Part shown: positions 1 to 6,605 of the stretch, in pieces
Position numbering within the stretch: the stretch's first letter is position 1
How the letters are laid out: each line of letters starts with the position of its first letter
DNA from: DATKCN01 sp035513175
GTDB lineage: Bacteria > Chloroflexota > Chloroflexia > Thermomicrobiales > CFX8
Assembly (NCBI GenBank): GCA_035513175.1
Contig: DATKCN010000152.1
Span: 1 to 21,739 of the forward strand
Length of the DNA: 21,739 nucleotides
Direction of reading: 5' to 3'
Made by a program: the position numbers and the translations under genes
Notes under the pieces: generated by a model
What the model was told of the DNA's origin: nothing
What the model saw: the letters and a program-made list of their open reading frames with translations, nothing else
The model's database searches: none

Positions 1-29
1 TCGGAGAGGGGGGCCGGGGGGGTGAGGTC
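1..29 (+). repeat. G-rich dispersed repeat (copy 1)
   Basis: The first bases, GGAGAGGGGGGCCGGGGGGG followed by TGAGGTC, closely match the right half of the repeat at 4238-4262 (AGGAGAGGGGGCCGGGGGG then TGAGGTCC). This copy is cut by the window edge, so any complementary C-rich left arm would lie outside. The following gene's frame runs straight through it without a stop, so its codons may form an N-terminal extension of that protein. Two copies in one window at the 5' ends of two genes show that this is a dispersed element; the wider family is inferred. Confidence 0.7.
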
Positions 30-863
30 GTCGCGCTCCTCGCGCCGCGCCTGCGAGTCGAGGAGCGGCAGCTCATGGCCGCCTTTGCCTCGCGCGGGTG
101 GGACGCGTCGCTGCGTAGCCTGGACGACATCGCGGTGCTGCTCCAGCGGGAGAGCGGCCTGCCGGCGCTGATCGTCGACCGGGGCGTCGCGACGCACGAC
201 CGCGCGGTTTTCGCCGCGCTGGCGCCCCCCTCGTCGGTGGTCGTCAACCGCGCGGCGACCACCCGGCTATTGGCCGACCGGCTGGCGTTTACCCGTCACA
301 TGCTGATTGCAGGCGTGCCGGTTCCGGAGACGGCGGTCGGCTTCGGCGAGCAGGGAACGTTGCGGGCACTGGAACAGGTCGGCTACCCGGCCAGCCTGGC
401 CGCGTTGCAGACGGACGCGTCGAAGCCGGACGCTGTGCTGCACGACACCGACGCCGCCGAGTCCATCGTCGAGCATCGCGCGATGCTCGGGCACGAGACG
501 ACGGTGCTCGTCCAGCGGCTCGTCCCCGGCAACCACCTGCGGGTCGCCGTCGTCGGCGTGGACATCGTCGGGGCGGAAGCAGTGACGGTAGACGCGCGCG
601 GAATGACGCGCTACGAGCCCGTCGGGCCGCTGGCGCCGTCGATCGAGCGCATGGCGCAGCAGATCGTCGCGCGTCTCGGCAGCGGCGTTTACGAGATTCG
701 AGTCACGGAAGGCGTGTCCGGCCCGGTCGTCACGAGCGCCGGCAACCTGGTCGACTTCCGCACGCTCACCGCAGCAGGCATGGATGTCGCCGGGCGGATC
801 GCGGACTTCGCGCTGGCGCAACAACGAAGCGATAGCAGAGAACTGGTGGCGCAGCATGGCTGA
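3..863 (+). CDS. LysX-like ATP-grasp protein, probably inactive (5' partial)
   Basis: The frame is open to the left edge. The segment from about nt 27 (VVALLAPRLRVEERQL) matches the expected N-terminus of LysX/ArgX/RimK-type ATP-grasp ligases, and the rest aligns end to end with the intact LysX at 1981-2907 (for example 'GVPVPETA' with 'GVPTPRTA'). Family members use ATP to join an amino acid to the C-terminus of carrier LysW. Here the ATP-binding lysine segment (PLIVKPVSGSWGR in LysX) reads PASLAALQTDASK at about nt 390-428, and the Mg-binding E-x-N motif (IEINGGAEFKG) reads VTSAGNLVDFR at about nt 729-761. The basic residue of 'RDIRAF' is kept (NHLRVA). The ORF is intact, which argues against a simple pseudogene. 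No usual start codon exists between nt 3 and the ATG at 75, so the true start is probably upstream. Its stop overlaps the lysK start by 8 nt, which suggests translational coupling. Confidence 0.75.
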   Translation, partial: GEGGRGGEVVALLAPRLRVEERQLMAAFASRGWDASLRSLDDIAVLLQRESGLPALIVDRGVATHDRAVFAALAPPSSVVVNRAATTRLLADRLAFTRHMLIAGVPVPETAVGFGEQGTLRALEQVGYPASLAALQTDASKPDAVLHDTDAAESIVEHRAMLGHETTVLVQRLVPGNHLRVAVVGVDIVGAEAVTVDARGMTRYEPVGPLAPSIERMAQQIVARLGSGVYEIRVTEGVSGPVVTSAGNLVDFRTLTAAGMDVAGRIADFALAQQRSDSRELVAQHG

Positions 864-1980
864 CATTCCGACCGCACTCACCCCGCTGGGACTGCTCGAA
901 GGCCTGGTGTCGATTCCCAGCGTCTCGGGCGATGAAGCCGCCGCCGTGTCGTGGCTGTGCGGGCACATGGACGCGCTCGGCTTCTCCGCTTCCATCGACG
1001 GCGCGGGCAACGCGGTCGGCGCGCGGGGCAACGGCGGCTCTGAGCTGCTGCTGCTGGGCCACATCGACACCGTCTCCGGCGACATCCCGGTGCGCATCGA
1101 GGACGGCATCCTGCACGGTCGCGGCGCGGTCGACGCCAAGGGTCCACTGGCGGCCTTTGTGGCCGCCGCTGCGCGGGCGACGCTCCCGGACGGCGTGCGC
1201 GTGACTGTCATCGGCGCGGTCGGCGAGGAGACGTTCGGCTCGCCGGGCGCGACCTGGCTGTGCCAGCACTATCCCGCGCCGGACGCCGTCATCATCGGCG
1301 AGCCAAGCGGCTGGGACGGCATCGTGCTGGGCTACAAGGGCTCGTTGGGCATGACGGCCACGATTCGCCGCCCGTTGACCCATTCCGCGGGGCCGGAGAT
1401 GACCGCGCCGGAGGCCGCTTTTCGCTTCTGGCTGCGCCTCACCGCCTGGCTGGCCGGGCAGAACAACGGCGCGGCGCCTGGCTTCGAGACGCTCGACGCC
1501 ACGTTGCGCGGCATCGACTCGGGCCACGATGGCCTGTATGAGTGGGCTACATTGCAGGCCACGTTCCGCCTGCCGCCGGGCGTCGATAGCGCGTGGCTGC
1601 GGGAGCAGGTCACGGCGTTCAGCGGCGAGGCGCAGCTTGAGTGGCAGCACAACGCCGAGGCGTACCGCACCGACAAGCGCTCCCCGCTGGTCGCGCCGTT
1701 CATGGGCGCCATTCGAGCGGCAGGCGGCACGCCGCGCCTGAAGGTGAAGACCGGCACGTCCGACATGAATCTGGTCGGCCCCGCCTGGAATTGCCCGGCC
1801 ATCGCCTACGGCCCCGGCGACGCCCGCTTCGACCACACCCCGAACGAGCAGATCACGCTCGCCGAGTTCGAACTGGGCGTCGACGTGCTGGCGCGGGCCA
1901 TTGAGACGTGGGCAGCGATGCAGAGATCGGGACGCGGGACGCGGGACGCGGGACGCGAGCTGCAGGAACGGGCGGCCTAG
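856..1980 (+). CDS. lysK: LysW-lysine/ornithine hydrolase (M20 family)
   Basis: This is a zinc carboxypeptidase-like M20 hydrolase that would release lysine (or ornithine) from the carrier LysW, the last step of the carrier-based pathway. The metal-site pattern is visible: H69 and D71 in LLLLGHIDTV, D93 in GRGAVDAKG, E124/E125 in GAVGEETFG, E149 in IIGEPSGW and H327 in ARFDHTPNE. The length (374 aa) is a little above the family. I chose the ATG at 856, preceded by GGTGG, over the in-frame ATG at 784 because the extra residues do not resemble the family and would overlap the upstream gene by 80 nt. The last ~18 residues (RSGRGTRDAGRELQERAA) come from the heptamer repeat at 1929-1956 and are probably a repeat-derived tail. 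The stop TAG abuts the ATG of lysX. LysK versus a dual lysine/ornithine role cannot be settled here. Confidence 0.85.
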   Translation: MADIPTALTPLGLLEGLVSIPSVSGDEAAAVSWLCGHMDALGFSASIDGAGNAVGARGNGGSELLLLGHIDTVSGDIPVRIEDGILHGRGAVDAKGPLAAFVAAAARATLPDGVRVTVIGAVGEETFGSPGATWLCQHYPAPDAVIIGEPSGWDGIVLGYKGSLGMTATIRRPLTHSAGPEMTAPEAAFRFWLRLTAWLAGQNNGAAPGFETLDATLRGIDSGHDGLYEWATLQATFRLPPGVDSAWLREQVTAFSGEAQLEWQHNAEAYRTDKRSPLVAPFMGAIRAAGGTPRLKVKTGTSDMNLVGPAWNCPAIAYGPGDARFDHTPNEQITLAEFELGVDVLARAIETWAAMQRSGRGTRDAGRELQERAA

Positions 1981-2057
1981 ATGGCGGTTTCCATGCAACA
2001 CGCAGAACGCATCGTGCGACACGACCTCCGCGTCCCGCATCCCGCGTCTCGCGTCCC
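1929..2057. repeat. Inverted 4 x 7-bp heptamer array across the lysK-lysX junction
   Basis: Four perfect GGGACGC heptamers run head to tail at 1929-1956. Four inverted heptamers (GCGTCCC, GCATCCC, GCGTCTC, GCGTCCC) lie at 2030-2057. The two 28-bp arms match at 26 of 28 positions and enclose 73 bases that contain the lysK stop and the lysX start. The left arm encodes the LysK C-terminal tail; the right arm encodes residues about 17-26 of the long form of LysX. In RNA it could form a long hairpin holding the lysX initiation region in its loop. A 7-bp unit inside a coding region shifts frame if one copy is gained or lost. Confidence 0.9.
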
Positions 2058-2907
2058 GACCCTGGGACTTCTCGTCTCCCATCTGCGCGACGAGGAGAAG
2101 ATGATCCTGGCGGCGGCGGAGCGGCAGGGAGTCGAGACGCTGATGCTGCCTGACCGCTCGCTGCTGCTCGACCTGAGCCAGGCGGAGCCACCGGCAGTCG
2201 ATCTCGTGCTGGACCGCTGCATCGCCCACACGCGGGGCAGCTACGCGCTGCGGGTGTTCGAGAGCTGGGGCATCCCGACGCTCAATCCCAGCTCCGCCGT
2301 GATGATCGCTGACGACAAAGCCATGATGTCAGCCGCCTTCGCGCGGGCCGGTGTGCCCACGCCGCGCACCGCCATCGCCTTCACCATCGACAGCGCCCTG
2401 GAGATCGGTGAGCGCTTCGGCTACCCGCTGATCGTCAAGCCGGTCAGCGGCTCGTGGGGCCGGCTGCTGGCGCGCGCCAACAGCCCGGCAGCGCTACGGG
2501 AGATCGTCGAGCAGAAGGGCGCGCTGGGCGGACCGCAGCACCGCGTGCTGTACCTGCAGGAATACATCGACAAACCGGGGAGGGACATCCGCGCCTTCTA
2601 CGTCGGTGGCGACGTCATCGCCGCCTCGTACCGCTCCGCCGAGCACTGGATCACGAATGTCGCCCGTGGCGCGGTCTCGACCGAGTGCCCGATCACGCCG
2701 GAGATCGTGGACATCGCACGGCGCGCCGCTCATTCCGTCGGCGCGGAGATCGCTGGGATCGACCTCGTCGAGACAGACGACGGCCTGAAGGTCATCGAGA
2801 TCAACGGCGGCGCTGAGTTCAAAGGTCTGCTCGGCACGACCAACGTGCCCATCGCCGACCTCATCGTTGAATTCGCGGTCGCGAAGATGGCCATGAAACC
2901 CGCGTAG
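1981..2907 (+). CDS. lysX: Carrier-protein (LysW) alpha-aminoadipate/glutamate ligase, ATP-grasp
   Basis: This ATP-grasp ligase attaches alpha-aminoadipate (or glutamate, if ArgX-like) through its amino group to the C-terminal glutamate of LysW, protecting it for the next steps. Visible motifs are K113 in ADDKAMM, K153 in PLIVKPVSGSWGR, E194 in YLQEYID, R201-R204 in GRDIRAF, D260 in GIDLVE, and E273/N275 in IEINGGAEFKG, which form the ATP and Mg site. It has 308 aa against about 280 in characterised LysX. The excess is at the N-terminus: family similarity begins near residue 27 (TLGLLVSHLRDEEK), and residues about 17-26 are encoded by the inverted heptamer repeat. ATG 1981 directly follows the lysK stop, and ATG 1993 is an alternative. 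No start codon other than a CTG lies nearer the domain. The stop codon forms the edge of the next repeat. The LysX versus ArgX choice is open. Confidence 0.85.
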   Translation: MAVSMQHAERIVRHDLRVPHPASRVPTLGLLVSHLRDEEKMILAAAERQGVETLMLPDRSLLLDLSQAEPPAVDLVLDRCIAHTRGSYALRVFESWGIPTLNPSSAVMIADDKAMMSAAFARAGVPTPRTAIAFTIDSALEIGERFGYPLIVKPVSGSWGRLLARANSPAALREIVEQKGALGGPQHRVLYLQEYIDKPGRDIRAFYVGGDVIAASYRSAEHWITNVARGAVSTECPITPEIVDIARRAAHSVGAEIAGIDLVETDDGLKVIEINGGAEFKGLLGTTNVPIADLIVEFAVAKMAMKPA

Positions 2908-3031
2908 GGGCGCATGGCAATGCGCCCGGCTGGACGCCCACGCCTCCTAATCGGCAGCGTCGCGTCCAACCCGTCGCGGCGACGCGACGCGCGTACGCAT
3001 CCAACCGGGCGCATGGCAATGCGCCCCTGCG
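2904..3031. repeat. REPIN-like inverted doublet of a short palindromic repeat
   Basis: The 20-mer GGGCGCATGGCAATGCGCCC, itself an 8-bp stem with a 4-nt loop, occurs identically at 2908-2927 and 3007-3026. The flanks of the two copies are inverted (GTAG...GGCTGGA on the left, TCCAACC...CTGC on the right), so about 34 bp at each end are inverted repeats with about 5 mismatches. Between them is a perfect 10-bp inverted repeat, GCGTCGCGTC at 2957-2966 and GACGCGACGC at 2981-2990. A related single copy sits at 10362-10392. The layout, two REP units in inverted orientation, is that of a REPIN or small MITE. It fills most of the 180-bp lysX-lysY gap and starts on the lysX stop codon. Confidence 0.88.
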
Positions 3032-3087
3032 AATCATCGTCAGACGGTGAACGAGGGCGCCCTGGTTGAGAGAGTGAGTCGATACAC

Positions 3088-4143
3088 ATGTCGAAATTGA
3101 ACGTTGGCATCGTCGGAGGCTCCGGGTATACCGGCGGCGAGCTGTTGCGCTTGCTGCTGGCGCATCCGGAGGTGGAGGTCGGGCAGGTCACTTCCCGGTC
3201 ACTGGCCGGGAAGTTCGTCACCACGACGCATCCGAACCTGCGCAAGCGCGCGTCGATGAAGTACGTTCTCCCCTCCGCGCTGGCGCCCTGCGACCTGCTG
3301 TTCCTGTGCCTGCCGCACGGCAACGCCGCGCAGACCGTGGACCAGTATCGCGACATCGCGCCCGTCATCATCGACCTGAGCGCCGACTTCCGGCTGCGCA
3401 ACCCCAGCGACTACCAGCAGTGGTACGGCTGGCAGCATCCGAACGCGGACATGCTGGGCAACGGCACGGTCTACGGCATGCCGGAGCTGCACCGCGAGGA
3501 GATTCGGACCGCCAGCTACATCGCCAGCCCCGGCTGCATGTCCACCGCCGCCATCCTCGGGCTCTACCCGCTGGCCGCCAGCGGGTTGCTCGACCCGCAC
3601 ATGCCGATCGTCATCGAATCCAAGACTGGCTCCTCCGGCAGCGGCGGCGAGGCGGGACCGGCGACCCACCACCCGGAGCGCAGCGGCATCATCCGCTCCT
3701 TCAAGCCGACCGCCCACCGCCACTCGGCCGAGGTGACACAGGAGCTGGCCATCAACGGCTTCTGCCCGAAGGTCAGCTTCACCGCCACGGCGGTCGAGGC
3801 GGTGCGGGGCATCCTGAGCACGGCCCACGTCTTTACTCGCGAGCGCGTCACCGACAAGGTTCTCTGGCAGGTCTTCCGCCCGGCCTACAAGGATGAGCCG
3901 TTCATCCGTCTCGTCAAGGAATCCACCGGCATCCACCGCTTGCCGGAGCCGAAGATCCTCAACGGCACGAACTTCTGCGACATCGGCTTCGAGGCCGACC
4001 CGCACAGCAACCGCGTCGTCGTCCTGGCCGCCCTCGACAACCTGATGAAGGGGGCAGCCGGCCAGGCCGTGCAGTCCATGAACATCCGCATGGGCTACGA
4101 AGAAACGACCGGCCTTGAGTTCTTCGGCCTCCATCCGGTGTGA
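3088..4143 (+). CDS. lysY: LysW-gamma-aminoadipyl (glutamyl) phosphate reductase
   Basis: This ArgC-type NADPH-dependent dehydrogenase reduces the carrier-bound acyl phosphate to the semialdehyde. The N-terminal nucleotide-binding loop GSGYTGGE is at residues 11-18, and the catalytic cysteine is C150 in ASPGCMSTAAI. The segment around residues 192-216 (THHPERSG...FKPTAHRHSAE) fits the LysY branch, whose substrate is carrier-bound, better than plain ArgC. This is a judgement from memory of the families. The length (351 aa) is normal. The ATG is preceded by GAGAGAGTGAG about 9 nt upstream. The gene is separated from lysX by the REPIN-like element but is probably in the same transcript. Confidence 0.88.
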   Translation: MSKLNVGIVGGSGYTGGELLRLLLAHPEVEVGQVTSRSLAGKFVTTTHPNLRKRASMKYVLPSALAPCDLLFLCLPHGNAAQTVDQYRDIAPVIIDLSADFRLRNPSDYQQWYGWQHPNADMLGNGTVYGMPELHREEIRTASYIASPGCMSTAAILGLYPLAASGLLDPHMPIVIESKTGSSGSGGEAGPATHHPERSGIIRSFKPTAHRHSAEVTQELAINGFCPKVSFTATAVEAVRGILSTAHVFTRERVTDKVLWQVFRPAYKDEPFIRLVKESTGIHRLPEPKILNGTNFCDIGFEADPHSNRVVVLAALDNLMKGAAGQAVQSMNIRMGYEETTGLEFFGLHPV

Positions 4144-4223
4144 GCGGGTAGCTGATGGCGGGTAGGAGCTAACGTTCGGAGTCCATGCGGTTCAACGACA
4201 ACTGCAACGTGTCCAGACAGTCT

Positions 4224-4262
4224 CCCCCTCTCCTCACAGGAGAGGGGGCCGGGGGGTGAGGT
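4224..4262. repeat. Hairpin repeat carrying the likely lysZ ribosome-binding site
   Basis: CCCCCTCTCCT at 4224-4234 and AGGAGAGGGGG at 4238-4248 form a perfect 11-bp stem with a 3-nt loop. They are followed by a G-rich run and GGTGAGGT, which sits about 9 nt before ATG 4271. The right half matches the first 29 bases of the window. The hairpin is followed by Gs rather than Us, so it does not look like a rho-independent terminator on the + strand. Confidence 0.88.
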
Positions 4263-4270
4263 CCGTTCCC

Positions 4271-5110
4271 ATGCTCGTTATCAAGCTCGGCGGGAGCGCC
4301 GGGATCGATCCGAATCTGACACTCGACGACCTGGCGGGCCTCTGGCCGGACCAGACGATCGTCTTCATCCACGGCGCGAACGCCGAGCTGGACGCCTTCA
4401 CCCGCGCTCAGGGCAAGGAGCCGCGCCTGGTGCGCTCCTCCAGCGGGCAGGTCAGCCGCTTCACCGACCAGGACACGATGGACGACATGCTCGCCATCTA
4501 CGCGGGCCGGGTCAACAAGCGGCTGGTCGAGGGCTTGCAGGCGCGGGGGGTCAATGCGGTTGGCCTGTCCGGCATCGACGGCGGAATAGCGCGCGGCACG
4601 CGCAAGGACGCCCTGCGCGTAGTCGAGGACGGCAAGCCCAAAATGCTGCGCGGCGACTTCGCGGGCAGCCTCACACACATCGACACCCGCCTGCTCGATC
4701 TACTACTGGCCAACGGCTACCTGCCGGTCGTCACCCCGCCCGCTCTCAGCGCCAACGGCGAAGCCATCAACGTGGACGGCGACAAGCTCGCCCTGCGGCT
4801 GGCGCTGGCGATGCGAGCGACGGCGCTCATCATCCTGTCCAACACGTCCGGGCTGCTTGGCGACGTGAACGACGCGGGCTCGCTCATCCGCCACATCGAT
4901 GTCTCCAGCGAGCAGAGCGTCGAAGGCGCCATGAGCTCGGCGGCGGGACGCATGAAGAAGAAGGTGCAATCCGGCGTCGACGCCGTGCGGGCGGGCATCC
5001 CGCTGGTCGTCTTCGGGGACGCGCGCATTGAGCGCCCCGTCTCCCGCGCGTTGGCGGGCGAGGGCACGCTGCTGGCCGCCGGACCAGCGCTGGCAGGAGT
5101 GAGACCATGA
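4271..5110 (+). CDS. lysZ: LysW-aminoadipate/glutamate kinase
   Basis: This is an amino-acid kinase of the ArgB/LysZ type, phosphorylating the side-chain carboxylate of carrier-bound aminoadipate (or glutamate). The N-terminal KLGGSAG (residues 5-11) and HGAN (34-37) match the phosphate-binding loops of the family, and MKKKVQSGVDAVRAG near the C-terminus matches the conserved ArgB-type lysine/ATP region. The product is 279 aa from ATG 4271, close to family size. An in-frame GTG at 4256 would add five residues (VRSVP) lying inside the dispersed repeat. I prefer the ATG because MLVIKLGGS is the natural family start and the repeat supplies GGTGAGGT at good spacing. The gene ends in an ATGA overlap with lysJ, typical of coupled translation. 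Confidence 0.87.
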   Translation: MLVIKLGGSAGIDPNLTLDDLAGLWPDQTIVFIHGANAELDAFTRAQGKEPRLVRSSSGQVSRFTDQDTMDDMLAIYAGRVNKRLVEGLQARGVNAVGLSGIDGGIARGTRKDALRVVEDGKPKMLRGDFAGSLTHIDTRLLDLLLANGYLPVVTPPALSANGEAINVDGDKLALRLALAMRATALIILSNTSGLLGDVNDAGSLIRHIDVSSEQSVEGAMSSAAGRMKKKVQSGVDAVRAGIPLVVFGDARIERPVSRALAGEGTLLAAGPALAGVRP

Positions 5111-6285
5111 ACGCAACGACACGCACCGTCAGCGACATCGACCGCGACCTGCAACCCCCCCTGTACGCTAAGCGCGATGTCACCCTCGTGCGCGGCGAGG
5201 GCGCGCTGCTGTGGGACAGCGAAGGCGTGGCCTACCTCGACGCGATGAGCAACTACGGGGTCAACGTCCTCGGCCACGCGCACCCGGCGGTGACAGACGC
5301 GATTGCCTCGCAGGCCGGGCTGCTGGTCAGTTGCCACCAGTCGTTCACCAACGATGTCCGGGCGCGCTTCCTCGAAGCGCTCATCGGCGTCGCGCCCGAT
5401 GGCCTGACCCGCGCCTTCCTCAGCAACTCCGGCACGGAAGCGATCGAGGCCGGGCTGAAGTTCGCCCGCGTCGCCAGCGGCAAGACCAAGCTCGTCGCCA
5501 CGCGCGGCGGCTACCACGGCCGCACCATCGGCGCGCTGACCGCCACCGCCGAGAAGAAGTACCGCGAGCCGTTCGCCAAGCTGCTCGGCGAGGTCACGCA
5601 CGTCCGCTACAACGATCTCGACGCGCTGTTCGAGGCCGTCGACGCCGGCACGGCGGCCGTCGTGCTGGAGCCGATTCAGGGCGAAGGGGGCATCAACGTG
5701 CCCGACGCCGGGTATCTGGCCGAGGCGCTCAAGATCGCTCACGACGCCGGGGCGCTGCTCGTGCTCGACGAGGTTCAGACCGCGCTGCGCACCGGAATGA
5801 TCTTCGCGTGTGAACGCGACGGCATCACGCCCGACATCCTGTGCACCGCCAAGGGACTGGCAAACGGCGTGCCGATTGGCGCGACGCTGATCACCGAGGC
5901 GATCTCGGAGACGCTGGGCGGCGGCGTGCACGGCTCGACGTTCGGCGGCAACCCACTGGCCTGCGCGGCCGGGCTGGCGACGTTGCAGGCGATTCAGGCC
6001 GAAGGCTTGCTGGCGGCCAGCATCGCGCGCGGGGAACAGTTTCGAGGCGGGGTGGAAGCGCTGGGGAGTCCGATGGTGCGCGCCATCCGAGGCGTCGGGC
6101 TGATGAACGGCGTCGAGTTCCGGGTGCGCGTCACCCCGATCCTGAAAGGCTTGCAGGAGCGCGGCGTGCTGGCGCTGGCCGCTGGGACACAGGTCATCCG
6201 CTTCCTGCCGCCGCTCGTCATCCAGCCCGACCAGATCGACCAGATCGTCATCGCCCTGGGGGAAACGCTGGAATCACTGGGGTAA
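5107..6285 (+). CDS. lysJ: LysW-aminoadipate semialdehyde/glutamate semialdehyde aminotransferase
   Basis: This class III PLP aminotransferase converts the carrier-bound semialdehyde to LysW-lysine (or LysW-ornithine), with glutamate as the usual donor. PLP-site features are visible: SNSGTEAIE at residues 106-114, GYHGRT at 135-140, D221 in LVLDEVQTALRTG, and K249 in CTAKGLANG as the Schiff-base lysine. Its 392 aa is normal for ArgD/LysJ. The start ATG overlaps the lysZ stop by 4 nt and follows GGAG at good spacing. It is the last gene of the operon. The LysJ rather than ArgD name rests on the neighbouring lysK, lysX, lysY and lysZ. Confidence 0.88.
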   Translation: MNATTRTVSDIDRDLQPPLYAKRDVTLVRGEGALLWDSEGVAYLDAMSNYGVNVLGHAHPAVTDAIASQAGLLVSCHQSFTNDVRARFLEALIGVAPDGLTRAFLSNSGTEAIEAGLKFARVASGKTKLVATRGGYHGRTIGALTATAEKKYREPFAKLLGEVTHVRYNDLDALFEAVDAGTAAVVLEPIQGEGGINVPDAGYLAEALKIAHDAGALLVLDEVQTALRTGMIFACERDGITPDILCTAKGLANGVPIGATLITEAISETLGGGVHGSTFGGNPLACAAGLATLQAIQAEGLLAASIARGEQFRGGVEALGSPMVRAIRGVGLMNGVEFRVRVTPILKGLQERGVLALAAGTQVIRFLPPLVIQPDQIDQIVIALGETLESLG

Positions 6286-6605
6286 TGCCATCACGAGCGC
6301 GCCAATGCGCCACAGGGGATGTTGCGCGGAACAACGCCCGTCGCTTGTCATTCTGAGGCCGCAGCCGAAGAATCTCCCAGCGTCGGGCATCACGGCGTTG
6401 GCCTGTGCCGATGCCGCATGCCGCTCGTCGTTGACGCGTCTGTTGCTTCTGCCAGGCGCCTGCGGGATGAGTTGAGTGAGCACGCAAAGGGCGTGATGCG
6501 GCTCCACCGGGATGACACGGCAGTCGTGCCTGGATGTGTGGCTTCTGGACGTCGCGATCGATCTATTGGCTGCTGAGCGCCGGAGACGACCGAACACCAG
6601 TCGCT
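6286..6605. other. Gene-free gap between convergent genes, carrying dispersed repeats
   Basis: This 320-base stretch lies between the end of lysJ (+) and the end of the methyltransferase gene (-). I see no credible gene in it. At 6345-6376 it holds TTGTCATTCTGAGGCCGCAG continuing to CGAAGAATCTC, whose ATTCT (6350-6354) and AGAAT (6369-6373) ends are inverted. The sequence resembles a dispersed element seen in many bacterial genomes ('gtcattctgagc..cgaagaatc'), recalled rather than searched. No clear hairpin-plus-U-run terminator is visible for either convergent gene. Confidence 0.6.

Noticed and set aside
1929..1956. Heptamer array as a CRISPR or VNTR locus
   Set aside because: Units are 7 bp without spacers; it is a short simple repeat within an inverted pair, not CRISPR.
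267..2229. Long minus-strand open frames opposite the first ATP-grasp gene, lysK and lysX
   Set aside because: They are antisense shadows caused by G+C-rich codon bias; their products have no family-like motifs, whereas the plus-strand genes have full catalytic signatures.
4224..4250. Rho-independent terminator between lysY and lysZ
   Set aside because: The 11-bp hairpin is followed by a G run, not a U run, and the downstream gene clearly belongs to the same pathway.
3199..5931. Long minus-strand frames (3199-4134, 4717-5931) opposite lysY, lysZ and lysJ
   Set aside because: Same reason: low-complexity Arg/Ala/Gly-rich products, no start signals, and clear enzymes on the other strand.
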